Source: Leptospira sp.
GTDB lineage: Bacteria > Spirochaetota > Leptospiria > Leptospirales > Leptospiraceae
DNA: 64,000 bases
Direction: 5' to 3'
NCBI GenBank assembly: GCA_027531445.1
Contig: JAPZRK010000077.1
Location: 8,674-72,673, forward strand
Shown here: positions 52,481 to 61,325 of the stretch, one piece after another
Layout: each line of letters opens with the position of its first letter
How positions within the stretch are numbered: position 1 is the first letter of the stretch
Made by a program: the position numbers and the translations under genes
Notes under the pieces: generated by a model
Told to the model about the DNA's origin: nothing
What the model saw: only the letters and a program-made list of their open reading frames with translations
Database searches by the model: none

Positions 52481-53433
52481 TTTGAAGTGTTTACCTTTTC
52501 CAAAAAATCCTTATATGCCAACTCAACTCCGACTCTCAATTCCACTTCATGTTTCCAACCCATGCGGTGTAGTTTAGAAACATCTAATAACTTTCGTGGA
52601 GTACCATCTGGTTTGGTTAAATCAAAACTTAACTTTCCTTGGAAGCCCACTACTTCCTTGATCAGCTCCGCAAGTTCTTTGATACTGACTTCAATTCCAG
52701 ATCCAACGTTGACATGCTCCCCACCTTTGGGATCGTTTGTCACATCATAGTTTTTCATTAGAAAAATACAGGCCCTTGCCATATCCTCGGAAAATAAAAA
52801 TTCACGGAGAGGATTTCCGGTTCCCCAGATCACAACCTCTGGAAGATGATTCGCTTTCGCTTCATGAAAGCGTCGTATGAGTGCTGGGAGGACATGGGAA
52901 TTTTCAGGATGATAATTGTCATTTGGTCCATACAGATTCGTAGGCATTACCGAAAAAAAATTAGTTCCATATTGACGGTTATACGACTGACACATAACGA
53001 TCCCTGCAATTTTCGCAACCGCATAAGGTTCATTTGTTGGTTCCAATTTCCCATCTAATAATTGTCCTTCATCCATTGGTTGTTTTGCAAACTTTGGATA
53101 AATGCAAGAAGACCCTAAAAAACAAAGTTTTTTAACACCGTTGCGATAGGAAGCATCGATGACATTGTTTTGAATTTGTATATTTGAAAAAATAAATTCA
53201 GCGGGGTAAGTGTTGTTTGCATGAATCCCACCTACTTTCGCGGCCGCAAGGAAAACGTATTCCGGCTTTTCTGTCTCAAAAAAGTGATCCACTGAAAGTT
53301 GATCCGTCAGATCCAATTCTTTGTGTGACCGACCTACAAGATTGTTATATCCTTCTTTTTTAAGTACACTTTCCAATGATGACCCTACGAGACCACGGTG
53401 CCCTGCTATATAAATCTTTGAGTTGGTATTCAA
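52477..53433 (-). CDS. fcl: GDP-L-fucose synthase-like epimerase/reductase
   Basis: A 318-residue SDR very like Fcl/WcaG: AGHRGLVGSS, AAAKVGGIHANNTYPAEFI, LGSSCIYPK, NEPYAVAKIAG with its Tyr/Lys pair, and PTNLYGPNDNYHPENSHVLPALI. Fcl turns GDP-4-keto-6-deoxymannose into GDP-L-fucose. The partner dehydratase Gmd was not found in the window. It starts at TTG with GGGAG upstream and lies 2 bp after the regulator gene. Confidence 0.87.
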   Translation of the reverse strand: MNTNSKIYIAGHRGLVGSSLESVLKKEGYNNLVGRSHKELDLTDQLSVDHFFETEKPEYVFLAAAKVGGIHANNTYPAEFIFSNIQIQNNVIDASYRNGVKKLCFLGSSCIYPKFAKQPMDEGQLLDGKLEPTNEPYAVAKIAGIVMCQSYNRQYGTNFFSVMPTNLYGPNDNYHPENSHVLPALIRRFHEAKANHLPEVVIWGTGNPLREFLFSEDMARACIFLMKNYDVTNDPKGGEHVNVGSGIEVSIKELAELIKEVVGFQGKLSFDLTKPDGTPRKLLDVSKLHRMGWKHEVELRVGVELAYKDFLEKVNTSN

Positions 53434-53435
53434 TT

Positions 53436-53768
53436 TTATGAAACTCCCTCATCTATTCCAGTGACGATCCCCAATTTCTCTACTTCCACTTTTAAGGCTT
53501 CATATTCACTTTTTTTGATTTTGTAATATTTTACCGTTAGCCTTGCTTTCTCTTCGAATCCTTGCGGAGTTAAAAGATATACATATCCCGACTTATTTTG
53601 GTTATTCTTGAAATTATTGATCTTCACCAGCCCTTTTTCGACAAGGGCATTGATCAAATAATTTGTCTTTCCCAGACTCAAACCCAAAACATCTGATGCT
53701 TCCCTTTGGGACAGATTTGGGTTTGCCTCGATCAGACGGAGTACACTTAAGTGGTGATCTTCAGCCAT
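53436..53768 (-). CDS. MarR-type EPS-associated transcriptional regulator
   Basis: A 110-residue winged-helix protein: LSQREASDVLGLSLGKTNYLINALVEKGLVKI spans the recognition helix and wing, resembling the MarR EPS-associated family (TIGR04176-like). A C-terminal helix follows. It overlaps rfbB by 8 bp and is thus part of the operon that it may control. Its operator is unknown; an inverted repeat upstream of rfbA is one candidate. Confidence 0.82.
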   Translation of the reverse strand: MAEDHHLSVLRLIEANPNLSQREASDVLGLSLGKTNYLINALVEKGLVKINNFKNNQNKSGYVYLLTPQGFEEKARLTVKYYKIKKSEYEALKVEVEKLGIVTGIDEGVS

Positions 53769-54771
53769 TCAAATACCACTCTACAGTCTTTAAAATTCCA
53801 GTCTCAAAGTTTTCTTTAGCCTTCCAACCCAACTCATTTTCAATTTTTGTGGCATCAATCGCATAACGCATATCATGCCCTGGACGATCCGCTACATAAG
53901 TAATCAATTTTTTATATGATTCACCTGAAGTTCTAGGACGTTTTGCATCCAAAATCTCACAAATCTGATTCACTATATAGTTATTATTTCTCTCGTTTCG
54001 CCCGCCAATATTATAAGTTTCGCCACTTTTTCCTTTATGGTAGGCAAGATCAATTCCAGTCGCATGGTCGATCACATAAAGCCAATCACGAATATTAGTC
54101 CCCTTTCCATAAATTGGAATGCTTTCATTAGCGAGACACTTTCGGATAATTGTCGGAATCAGTTTTTCGGAATGTTGTTTGGGTCCATAATTATTGGAAC
54201 AATTGGTAGTTACCGTATTCATTCCGTATGTATGGTGATAACTCCTTACAACAAAATCACTTCCGGCCTTACTTGCGCTATAAGGTGAATTAGGCGCATA
54301 TGGAGTTATTTCTTCAAATAAACCTGTCTCGCCCAATGTTCCATACACTTCATCTGTAGACACATGGTGAAATCGACAATTTTGATATTCAGTTTTATAA
54401 GTGAATGGCTTATCCATCCAATATTTGTATGCCGCGTGAATGAGGACAAAAGTTCCGATCACATTCGTTTGAAGAAATACTTCAGGATTCGATATGGAAT
54501 TGTCCACATGACTTTCAGCTGCAAAATGGATCACACCGCGTATATCATGCGTATTAAAAAGAGAAGAAACGAGTGTTTGGTCTTTGATATCTCCCTTTAC
54601 GAATGTATAACGAGGATGATTTGCGACTTCTTTTAGATTTTCTAAATTGCCAGCATAGGTCAACAAATCCAAATTGATTACATGTATGTTCGGATGTGCC
54701 TCGATAAAGTATGGAATGAAATTGGAGCCTATAAATCCAGCTCCACCTGTTACAAGTATTGACTCAGTCAT
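53761..54771 (-). CDS. rfbB: dTDP-glucose 4,6-dehydratase
   Basis: A 336-residue RmlB: VTGGAGFIGSNF near the N-terminus, HFAAESHVDNSI, HVSTDEVYGTLGE, and YSASKAGSDF with the catalytic Tyr/Lys pair; NNYGPKQHSEKLIP and RDWLYVIDHATGI are typical. It converts dTDP-glucose to dTDP-4-keto-6-deoxyglucose, the second step of dTDP-L-rhamnose synthesis. It overlaps the GT2 gene upstream by 4 bp and the regulator downstream by 8 bp. Confidence 0.94.
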   Translation of the reverse strand: MTESILVTGGAGFIGSNFIPYFIEAHPNIHVINLDLLTYAGNLENLKEVANHPRYTFVKGDIKDQTLVSSLFNTHDIRGVIHFAAESHVDNSISNPEVFLQTNVIGTFVLIHAAYKYWMDKPFTYKTEYQNCRFHHVSTDEVYGTLGETGLFEEITPYAPNSPYSASKAGSDFVVRSYHHTYGMNTVTTNCSNNYGPKQHSEKLIPTIIRKCLANESIPIYGKGTNIRDWLYVIDHATGIDLAYHKGKSGETYNIGGRNERNNNYIVNQICEILDAKRPRTSGESYKKLITYVADRPGHDMRYAIDATKIENELGWKAKENFETGILKTVEWYLNG

Positions 54772-55775
54772 TTATTTCTCACTTTCTGTGATTCAAAATT
54801 GAATTTGGATTCGATGACATAAAGGGGCCGACCCTTGACTTCTTCAAAAATCCGAGCAATGTATTCACCTAGTATTCCTATCGATATCAATATGGAGCCA
54901 CCAATCAGGCAAAGGAGCGCGACAACTGTTGCCCACCCTGGATTATACACAAGTTCAGGATACAATCCAGAATAGTGCATCCATGCTTTCACAACGGCAG
55001 TAATTCCGACAATGAAACCGACGAATGCAATAATGATACCAAGCGACAAACTAAACCTAAGCGGAAGCGGAGAGAAAGAAATCGCCGCATTCATGGCAAG
55101 AGTGAGCATTTTCCTAAGCGGGTATTTTGTCTCACCTGCGGCCCGCGCGGCGCGTTTATAAATAACAGGTGTTTGCGGAAAACCAACCCAAGCACCCATT
55201 CCACGCAAGAATCGATGTTTTTCTCTCATGCCCTTCAACGCGTCCAAACAATTACGTGATATCAAACGGAAGTCTCCAGAATCCAATGGTAGGTCTTTAT
55301 GAACTAAAATTTTCATCAGTCGATAAAACAACCATGCTGTGGCCAATTTGAACCTTGATTCGCCGACTCTCTCTTCCCTTTTGCCATAAACTACATCATA
55401 ACCTTCTCTGTATTTTGCGAGCATCTCCAAAATGACTTCAGGTGGATCTTGCAAATCAGCATCCATAATAATGATCGCATCTCCATTCGCATTGTCCATA
55501 CCCGCAGTTACTGCAATTTGGTGACCAAAATTGCGCGCAAAACTGATGATTTTGATTCGTTTGTCCGACAAAGACCAGGCAATAAGTGATTCAATCGTTT
55601 GATCTGAACTACCATCGTTCACAAGAATCACTTCTACCTTGGTTGCGATTTTGGGTAAAATCTCTTCTAGTGACTTCCGCAAATACGGAATCACAAGCTC
55701 CTCGTTATAACAAGGAATTACGAGGGAGAGTAACTTTGGATTGTTTCGTTTTTTAAGTGAATAGTAGGTAGCCAC
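54768..55775 (-). CDS. DPM1/GtrB-type polyisoprenyl glycosyltransferase
   Basis: A 335-residue GT2 enzyme: SLVIPCYNEE, VNDGSSDQT, MDADLQDPPE, and two C-terminal membrane segments (about 235-260 and 275-300), as in GtrB/ArnC-type dolichyl- or undecaprenyl-phosphate sugar synthases. It probably loads glucose or another sugar on undecaprenyl phosphate for a periplasmic transferase such as the GT39-like protein. It starts at GTG and overlaps rfbB by 4 bp. Confidence 0.85.
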   Translation of the reverse strand: MATYYSLKKRNNPKLLSLVIPCYNEELVIPYLRKSLEEILPKIATKVEVILVNDGSSDQTIESLIAWSLSDKRIKIISFARNFGHQIAVTAGMDNANGDAIIIMDADLQDPPEVILEMLAKYREGYDVVYGKREERVGESRFKLATAWLFYRLMKILVHKDLPLDSGDFRLISRNCLDALKGMREKHRFLRGMGAWVGFPQTPVIYKRAARAAGETKYPLRKMLTLAMNAAISFSPLPLRFSLSLGIIIAFVGFIVGITAVVKAWMHYSGLYPELVYNPGWATVVALLCLIGGSILISIGILGEYIARIFEEVKGRPLYVIESKFNFESQKVRNK

Positions 55776-55831
55776 GGTCGCTTTTCAATTCCGGATAATG
55801 AATAAAAAATCAGTAATTTAAATACAAAGAT

Positions 55832-56683
55832 CTATAAGATTTCAGACATACAATTACGCAAGCTATCTCGCCAGTGTGGGATTTGTATATTTAGCGTTTG
55901 TTTGATTCTAGATTTATTTAAAACCGAGTATGGAGGTCTGGTTGCAGGTGTTGGATAATCTTTGGTTTCAATGGGGATAATGGGCGTTTGTTTACCGCCT
56001 TCTTCTAAGATTGCTTTTGCAAAATCATACCAACTCGCTACTCCCTCATTTGAAAAATGAAAGATCCCTGTCGCATCAGATTTTAGCAACGATAGACTTG
56101 CGCGTGCTAGGTCCCTTGCCCAAGTCGGGGAGCCGATTTGATCCGCTATCACTCGTAATTCAGGTTTTTCCGCACTCAATCGCAGTATCGTTTTTAAAAA
56201 ATTATGACCAAATTTTGAGTAAACCCAAGATGTCCGAATCAATTTGGATTCGTGATATTGAGAAAGGACAGCACGCTCACCTTCTGCCTTTGATTGTCCA
56301 TAAATGGAAATCGGAGCGATTTTATCGGATTCATTATATGGATGAAATGACTTTCCATCAAATACGAAATCGGTGGAAAAATGAAGAAGCTTCAAAGAAT
56401 GTTTTTTGCAAAGTTTAGCAAGGATGGAAGGAATTGTTACATTTCCCTCCATCGCTCTTTCTGATTCTTTTTCCGCCAAATCAACTGCCGTATATGCGGC
56501 GGCATTTAAAATTCCATCAATTTTATAATTTAAAAGAAAGGACTCGACTAAATGTTCAGATGTGAGGTCTAACTCACTCCGAGTTACAAAGTGAAAAGAA
56601 AAATCAGTTTTGAATTCTTCAGCAATATGCCGAACTTCCGAACCTAATTGTCCATTCGCACCCGTGACGAGGATATTAAGCAT
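55832..56683 (-). CDS. rfbD: dTDP-4-dehydrorhamnose reductase
   Basis: A 283-residue RmlD when started at the ATG at 56683 (MLNILVTGANGQLGSE); an 8-residue longer frame is less likely. NAAAYTAVDLAEKE, STDFVFDG, YGQSKAEGE with the Tyr/Lys pair, and RTSWVYS are standard. It reduces the 4-keto-rhamnose nucleotide to dTDP-L-rhamnose. It overlaps rfbC by 8 bp. Confidence 0.93.
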   Translation of the reverse strand: MLNILVTGANGQLGSEVRHIAEEFKTDFSFHFVTRSELDLTSEHLVESFLLNYKIDGILNAAAYTAVDLAEKESERAMEGNVTIPSILAKLCKKHSLKLLHFSTDFVFDGKSFHPYNESDKIAPISIYGQSKAEGERAVLSQYHESKLIRTSWVYSKFGHNFLKTILRLSAEKPELRVIADQIGSPTWARDLARASLSLLKSDATGIFHFSNEGVASWYDFAKAILEEGGKQTPIIPIETKDYPTPATRPPYSVLNKSRIKQTLNIQIPHWRDSLRNCMSEIL

Positions 56684-57242
56684 ATAGTTCCTCAAATGGA
56701 AACACATCTGCCTCTTGCACCTTTTGCCCTAATTTATCCTTATCGGATAAAACCAAATCTTTTTCCGAAAGTGTCCAATCAATTCCTAAACTTGGATCAT
56801 TCCACAAAATTGATCTTTCGGACTCCTTAGAGTAATAATTATCAACCTTATAGGAAAAAATAGCACTGTCACTTAGCACAACAAACCCGTGTGCGAATCC
56901 TCTTGGAATGAGTAGTTGTTTTTTGTTTGTCTCCGATAATTCAACTGTCACATATTTACCGAAGTTAGGTGATCCCTTACGGATATCTACAGCTACGTCC
57001 AATACATTGCCTCGAATCACACGAACGAGCTTTGTTTGAGCGAAAGGAGGCAGCTGGTAGTGAAGTCCTCTTAAGACCCCTTTTGTCGACAATGATTCAT
57101 TGTCTTGCACCCAATTGAATTTTCGTATGGTCTTCGTTAGGAGGTCTTCACGATAACTTTCAAAAAAATATCCTCTATCATCTCCCCAAACTTTGGGCTC
57201 TAGGATGTAAATGTCTGGTAGGCTAGACTCTGTGATTAACAT
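56676..57242 (-). CDS. rfbC: dTDP-4-dehydrorhamnose 3,5-epimerase
   Basis: A 188-residue RmlC cupin: EPKVWGDDRGYFFESYR near the start, QDNESLSTKGVLRGLHYQ with the catalytic His, VRGNVLDVAVDIRKGSP, and PRGFAHGFVVLSD. It inverts C3 and C5 of dTDP-4-keto-6-deoxyglucose. It abuts rfbA (start at 57242, stop of rfbA at 57243). Confidence 0.94.
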   Translation of the reverse strand: MLITESSLPDIYILEPKVWGDDRGYFFESYREDLLTKTIRKFNWVQDNESLSTKGVLRGLHYQLPPFAQTKLVRVIRGNVLDVAVDIRKGSPNFGKYVTVELSETNKKQLLIPRGFAHGFVVLSDSAIFSYKVDNYYSKESERSILWNDPSLGIDWTLSEKDLVLSDKDKLGQKVQEADVFPFEELYA

Positions 57243-58136
57243 TTATTTGGAATGAATGGTCTTTCTTTTAACGATTTGCAGAAGGTACTGCCCAGATTGA
57301 TTTTTTTTCAATGGTTCGGCGAGTTTGAGGAGTTTTTCTTCCGAGATATAACCCATTTCAAAGGCAATCTCTTCGAGACATGCTATTTTTAGTCCTTGTC
57401 TTCTTTCGATAACTTCAATGAAATTAGATGCTTCCAAAAGACTTTCATGTGTTCCCGTATCTAGCCAAGCATAACCTCTTCCCATGAGATTCACATCTAG
57501 TTTGCCTTTTTCTAAATACACTTGATTTACAGTTGTAATCTCTAATTCACCGCGATCAGAAGGTTTGATTTGTTTCGCTATGGATACAACATCTGATGTA
57601 TAAAAATAAAGCCCAATCACCGCATAATTGCTTTTAGGTAGTTTTGGTTTTTCTTCAATAGAAAGTGCTTTTCCAGATTTATCAAACTCAACGACACCGT
57701 ATCGCTCTGGGTCATTGACGTAATAACCAAATACAACGGATCGTCTATCTTCTTTTACTTTTTTCACTGATGTACGAAGCAGATCAGTAAAACCATGTCC
57801 ATAAAAGATATTATCCCCAAGGACAAGGCAAGCATCGTCCCCGTTCAAAAACTCTTCACCCAAAAGGAAAGCTTGCGCCAAACCATCGGGCGAGGGTTGG
57901 ATTTTGTATTCAATGCGAAGACCTAGATCACTGCCATCGCCAAATATTTCTTGGAACCTATGTGTATCGGCTGGGGTGGAAATGATCAGGATCTCTCGGA
58001 TACCCGCAAGCATCAGTACCGAAAGAGGATAATAGATCATCGGCTTGTCGTAAACCGGTAGGAGTTGTTTTACAACGCCACGTGTGATAGGATAAAGGCG
58101 AGTTCCGGAGCCACCGGCTAGAATGATACCTTTCAT
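57243..58136 (-). CDS. rfbA: Glucose-1-phosphate thymidylyltransferase
   Basis: A 297-residue RmlA from the ATG at 58136 (MKGIILAGGSGTRLYPIT); a longer frame to 58199 adds 21 residues without homology. DNIFYGHGF, YYVNDPERYGVVEF and WLDTGTHESLLEASNF are all typical. It makes dTDP-glucose from glucose-1-phosphate and dTTP. It is the first gene of the 60-gene minus-strand run, so the main promoter likely lies in 58137-58370. Confidence 0.94.
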   Translation of the reverse strand: MKGIILAGGSGTRLYPITRGVVKQLLPVYDKPMIYYPLSVLMLAGIREILIISTPADTHRFQEIFGDGSDLGLRIEYKIQPSPDGLAQAFLLGEEFLNGDDACLVLGDNIFYGHGFTDLLRTSVKKVKEDRRSVVFGYYVNDPERYGVVEFDKSGKALSIEEKPKLPKSNYAVIGLYFYTSDVVSIAKQIKPSDRGELEITTVNQVYLEKGKLDVNLMGRGYAWLDTGTHESLLEASNFIEVIERRQGLKIACLEEIAFEMGYISEEKLLKLAEPLKKNQSGQYLLQIVKRKTIHSK

Positions 58137-58370
58137 GTAAGTAATGTCTCTTTTGAATTTTGGAAGAAAGTTCTCGGTGCTCCGAGTTCTACACTGCACA
58201 ATTGGTAAGGCCTATGCGTAGCTCCGCCCCATAAGTCCCAATTTCTTCAAAAATTGGCACCAGGTCTAGTTCCGTCAACAATTCCGTTCACGATTTGAAC
58301 GCAAAAAAGCAGAATTATGTCTTATTATTTTTGCTTGTACTAGGAATGCAAACCGAGAATATCGACGGAA
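58137..58370. promoter_or_regulatory. Divergent intergenic region, probable rfb and purU promoters
   Basis: This 234-bp region lies between the divergent genes rfbA and purU and is the only upstream space for the whole rfb run. It contains a perfect inverted repeat CCAATTT-6nt-AAATTGG (58238-58257) and a second one, CTCGG-4nt-CCGAG (58173-58186), in the rfbA leader. A TTGACG hexamer is on the minus strand near 58273-58278, but no good -10 box at 17 bp was seen. Promoter location is inferred from gene layout. Confidence 0.5.
58238..58257. repeat. Perfect inverted repeat upstream of rfbA
   Basis: CCAATTT and AAATTGG flank a 6-nt spacer. It is not followed by a U-tract on either strand, so it is not a rho-independent terminator. 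Its AT-rich palindromic form fits a MarR-type dimer site, and a MarR-type regulator is encoded in the operon; the link is a guess. Confidence 0.4.
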
Positions 58371-59225
58371 ATGGAAAAAAAGGAATCGCCCGTTCGGCAA
58401 ATTTTACTAATCCGCTGTCCAGATCGAGCAGGTCTCATTCATGAAATTACTGGACTACTTTTGAAAGGTGGTTGCAACATCCTCTCCAACCATGAGTTCG
58501 TCGAACCTATCGATTCCATATTTTTTATGCGAACAGAGTTTTCAGGAGGTGTGAACTCAGAAGAACTTCAGCACCAACTTACTCAGATACTCAGCAGAGA
58601 TTCTGAAATTCGGATTCAAAGTGTCCGAAGGCAACGTGTCATACTATTTGCAACCAAAGAAAGTCACTGCTTGGGAGATATTCTTCTCAGACAAAGAGCC
58701 GGAGAACTAAACATTGATATTCCCTGCGTCCTTTCCAATCATAATGCTTTGCAATCACTTGTGGAAGACTTCCACCTACCCTTTCATTTGATCTCCCATG
58801 AGGGGCTTACACGCGAACAACATGAAACACAAATCTTGTCTTTTTTAAAGAGGATGGATTTTGATCTGATCATACTTGCGAAGTACATGCGGATTCTTTC
58901 AAACGAATTTGTTTCTGGATTTCCTGAACGGATCGTCAATATCCATCATTCCTTTTTGCCTGCCTTCATTGGTGCCAATCCTTATATGCAAGCCTATGAA
59001 CGTGGAGTGAAACTCATTGGTGCGACCGCACACTTTGTAACATCTTCATTGGATGAAGGTCCCATTCTTGCCCAAGATGTAATCCCTGTAGACCATAGCT
59101 TTACGAAAGATAAACTGGTGCTAAATGGAAGAGATATCGAAAAAGTGGTGCTTGCCCGTGCGATGCGTTTTGTCTTGGAGCATCGGGTCTTGGTTTGGAA
59201 GAATAGGACAGTGATTTTTAGGTAG
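58371..59225 (+). CDS. purU: Formyltetrahydrofolate deformylase
   Basis: A 284-residue PurU: an N-terminal ACT-like regulatory domain (ILLIRCPDRAGLIHEITGLLL) and a C-terminal formyltransferase-fold domain with ILAKYMRILS, NIHHSFLPAF, IGATAHFVTSSLDEGPI and a terminal region as in PurU. It releases formate from 10-formyltetrahydrofolate for purine synthesis. It is the first gene on the plus strand after the rfb run and its 3' end overlaps the HepT-like gene by 8 bp (convergent). Confidence 0.93.
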   Translation: MEKKESPVRQILLIRCPDRAGLIHEITGLLLKGGCNILSNHEFVEPIDSIFFMRTEFSGGVNSEELQHQLTQILSRDSEIRIQSVRRQRVILFATKESHCLGDILLRQRAGELNIDIPCVLSNHNALQSLVEDFHLPFHLISHEGLTREQHETQILSFLKRMDFDLIILAKYMRILSNEFVSGFPERIVNIHHSFLPAFIGANPYMQAYERGVKLIGATAHFVTSSLDEGPILAQDVIPVDHSFTKDKLVLNGRDIEKVVLARAMRFVLEHRVLVWKNRTVIFR

Positions 59226-59646
59226 AAAGGATCAAATCATTCACAACTTTAATGAAATCCTTGAAGTCTTTTAAACGAGTAGTGGCGATCTGGAATACGA
59301 TTTCCCAGTTGAGTTCACTGTATTCATGTACGGCTATGTTACGAAAACCAACTGATTTGCGGAGCGAAAGGGCAATATCTTCAGGCAGCAATTGATTCTC
59401 GGATAAACTTTGGAAGACTTCTGACATGGTTTCAGGAATTGGGATCTTAAATGCGGACAAAAGAATGGACCCTATGTCTATGGATAATTTGACTGATCTT
59501 TCTAAGTTAAGAATCACAATATCTTGATGGTCTAAACTTTCAGACAAATCTTGAAAAGAGTTTCCTCGTTTTTGTTCAACGCGCTCTAAACATCGTATCA
59601 ATGATTCCATTTTTTTGATCAGAATATCTTTGATGCGTTCATCCAT
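59218..59646 (-). CDS. HepT-like HEPN-domain toxin (DUF86)
   Basis: A 142-residue alpha-helical protein with the HEPN RNase motif Rx4HxY (RNIAVHEY, near residue 103), as in HepT. HepT toxins cleave RNA and are neutralised by a MNT-type nucleotidyltransferase that adds AMP to the HxY tyrosine. The partner gene lies directly upstream with an 8-bp overlap. No further toxic activity can be judged from sequence. Confidence 0.83.
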   Translation of the reverse strand: MDERIKDILIKKMESLIRCLERVEQKRGNSFQDLSESLDHQDIVILNLERSVKLSIDIGSILLSAFKIPIPETMSEVFQSLSENQLLPEDIALSLRKSVGFRNIAVHEYSELNWEIVFQIATTRLKDFKDFIKVVNDLILST

Positions 59647-60043
59647 TCAAGTAATCCTGAACCAAATTAAGGCGACTTTGCCTAACGTAGGGATAAATAA
59701 AATCAAAATATTCATGCATGGAAATAATTGATTTTGCTAAAAAGATCGTATCGCGTCTTAGAATTTTTCCACGTGTTAAAATTTCGAGCAAGATCAAGCC
59801 CTTCGCCTGATGCAGATCAATCAAATCGATTTTTCTGTCTGAGAATTTTTCCGTTAACAACGAAGCATAATTCATAAAATCTTGGGCAGATAGTGGAGAA
59901 TGGCAAGCAATCGCAATATCGATATCGCTATCTTTTCGAAAAGAATCTGTAAGAGAAGAGCCAAATAAAATTGCAGTGTGAATCTCAGGATGCAGATCTA
60001 AAAATTCCTGAAGCTTCGTCTCAATCAAATTTGACTGGCTCAT
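59639..60043 (-). CDS. MntA-like nucleotidyltransferase antitoxin
   Basis: A 134-residue minimal nucleotidyltransferase with the GSSLTDSFRKDSDIDIAI motif (GS...DxD) near 28-45. MntA antitoxins adenylylate the partner HepT toxin. It precedes and overlaps the HepT gene by 8 bp, the standard antitoxin-first order. It may alternatively be a solitary sugar- or nucleotide-modifying enzyme, but the pairing favours antitoxin. Confidence 0.83.
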   Translation of the reverse strand: MSQSNLIETKLQEFLDLHPEIHTAILFGSSLTDSFRKDSDIDIAIACHSPLSAQDFMNYASLLTEKFSDRKIDLIDLHQAKGLILLEILTRGKILRRDTIFLAKSIISMHEYFDFIYPYVRQSRLNLVQDYLNG

Positions 60044-60077
60044 ATTTTTACCCTATATGCAAAAACGACCTTGTCAA
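60044..60077 (-). promoter_or_regulatory. Possible promoter of the mntA-hepT pair
   Basis: On the minus strand an exact TTGACA (60077-60072) precedes TATAGG (60057-60052) with a short 14-bp spacer, just ahead of the antitoxin start at 60043. The transcript would be almost leaderless. Weak evidence. Confidence 0.25.
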
Positions 60078-60163
60078 TCGAAATCAAATCTGTTTCTCAC
60101 AGGGCAGATTTATGAGAAAGTCTTGACTCAAAAAACAAATTTAGTTTCTCTCTTTCTATCTCT

Positions 60164-61261
60164 ATGACTGAAATCAAATATGGAACTGTTCCCTATAATA
60201 TCTTAATCAAGCTGGTTGAAAGAACGGGTGGACTGATGTTCTCCGAAGTGGAAGAGCACTTTCTTCATCCAACTCAGAAACTTGTATCCCCTTACCCTAC
60301 CGCTATTTTGGGAAACCATGTGTCGGAACTAGATATTGCCGCTCTCGCTGTAATTTACACAAAACTCTCTCCTAAGATCAAAATGACGATTCCGACTAGG
60401 GAAGACATCATGACACGTAATTTTTTGACAAAAGAATTTCGCACAAAAGGACTCACAAAATTACTCCTTGGTCTGATCGATAAATCAAATATCATTCCTC
60501 TCCTTCTCGGTTATATCGGGTGTATGCCAATCAAACGTCCGTTTCGTGATAACTCTAGGGAGCTTTTAAAGAAAGGTGAACTCAGAGAAACCGTGGATGC
60601 AGAATGGAACACTCTTGTTGAAAATATCGACAAGGGTAAAAATTTGTTTATGTTTCCAGAAGGAACTTACAACCAAGACGGATTTCTCAATCAAATTAAA
60701 AAGGGAGTCTACTACTTAAAAACAAAAGTTGAGGACATCCACTTCAATCATTTCAATTTAACCTACGATACACTTTCTTTCAAAAAAGCTAAACTTCATA
60801 TAACATACGGTTTACCTTTTACAATTTCAAAAGATGAAAGTGTAGATTCAGTTACAAAACTTTTGCAAGACAAATTGGGCGGATCGTATGCCATTACGCT
60901 CGGAAATCTAATCTCATACCTACTTCTAAGAATTGAAGATTCGGCTCAGCTTTCGATAGATACTCTCACTCAGAGTTTAATGAAATACAGAGACAAGTTG
61001 ATTGAACGACATCCAGAGCTAAAATTTGGTTCTGAGCTTCGGAATCTATCAGATGCTAAAATGGTCTCTACCATAATGGAAAAATTACAAAAGTTGAAAT
61101 ATATTCAGCTAACGGAAGGAAAGATCAAACGTCTCGAGAGTATGGTTCAAATCCCTAAGTCCGCAAACAATCTAAAAAAGCACAATGTGGTCCTTTATCA
61201 TAAGAACCAATTAACAAAGCACCTTCCAAAACTAGATGCGTTGGTAGTTGACGCTTCCTAA
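60164..61261 (+). CDS. PlsC-like 1-acyl-sn-glycerol-3-phosphate acyltransferase
   Basis: A 365-residue acyltransferase with GNHVSELD (the NHx4D motif) near residue 46-53 and FPEGTYN (the EGT motif) near 164-170. Family members add an acyl chain to lysophosphatidic acid or similar acceptors. It is longer at the C-terminus than PlsC (about 240 residues). It stands divergent to the toxin-antitoxin pair and ends 64 bp before the acyl-CoA dehydrogenase gene (convergent). Confidence 0.82.
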   Translation: MTEIKYGTVPYNILIKLVERTGGLMFSEVEEHFLHPTQKLVSPYPTAILGNHVSELDIAALAVIYTKLSPKIKMTIPTREDIMTRNFLTKEFRTKGLTKLLLGLIDKSNIIPLLLGYIGCMPIKRPFRDNSRELLKKGELRETVDAEWNTLVENIDKGKNLFMFPEGTYNQDGFLNQIKKGVYYLKTKVEDIHFNHFNLTYDTLSFKKAKLHITYGLPFTISKDESVDSVTKLLQDKLGGSYAITLGNLISYLLLRIEDSAQLSIDTLTQSLMKYRDKLIERHPELKFGSELRNLSDAKMVSTIMEKLQKLKYIQLTEGKIKRLESMVQIPKSANNLKKHNVVLYHKNQLTKHLPKLDALVVDAS

Positions 61262-61325
61262 TGTTACCCATATTTTTTGACATATTCATTGGATCACATT
61301 AGGAGGCGGAAAATTCTAAATCAGA

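Noticed and set aside
56011..56418. A 135-codon plus-strand open frame inside rfbD
   Set aside because: It is antisense to a clear RmlD and has no family resemblance.
58173..58186. CTCGG/CCGAG hairpin as a riboswitch or attenuator in the rfbA leader
   Set aside because: Too short for a known riboswitch and no alternative pairing or leader peptide was recognised.
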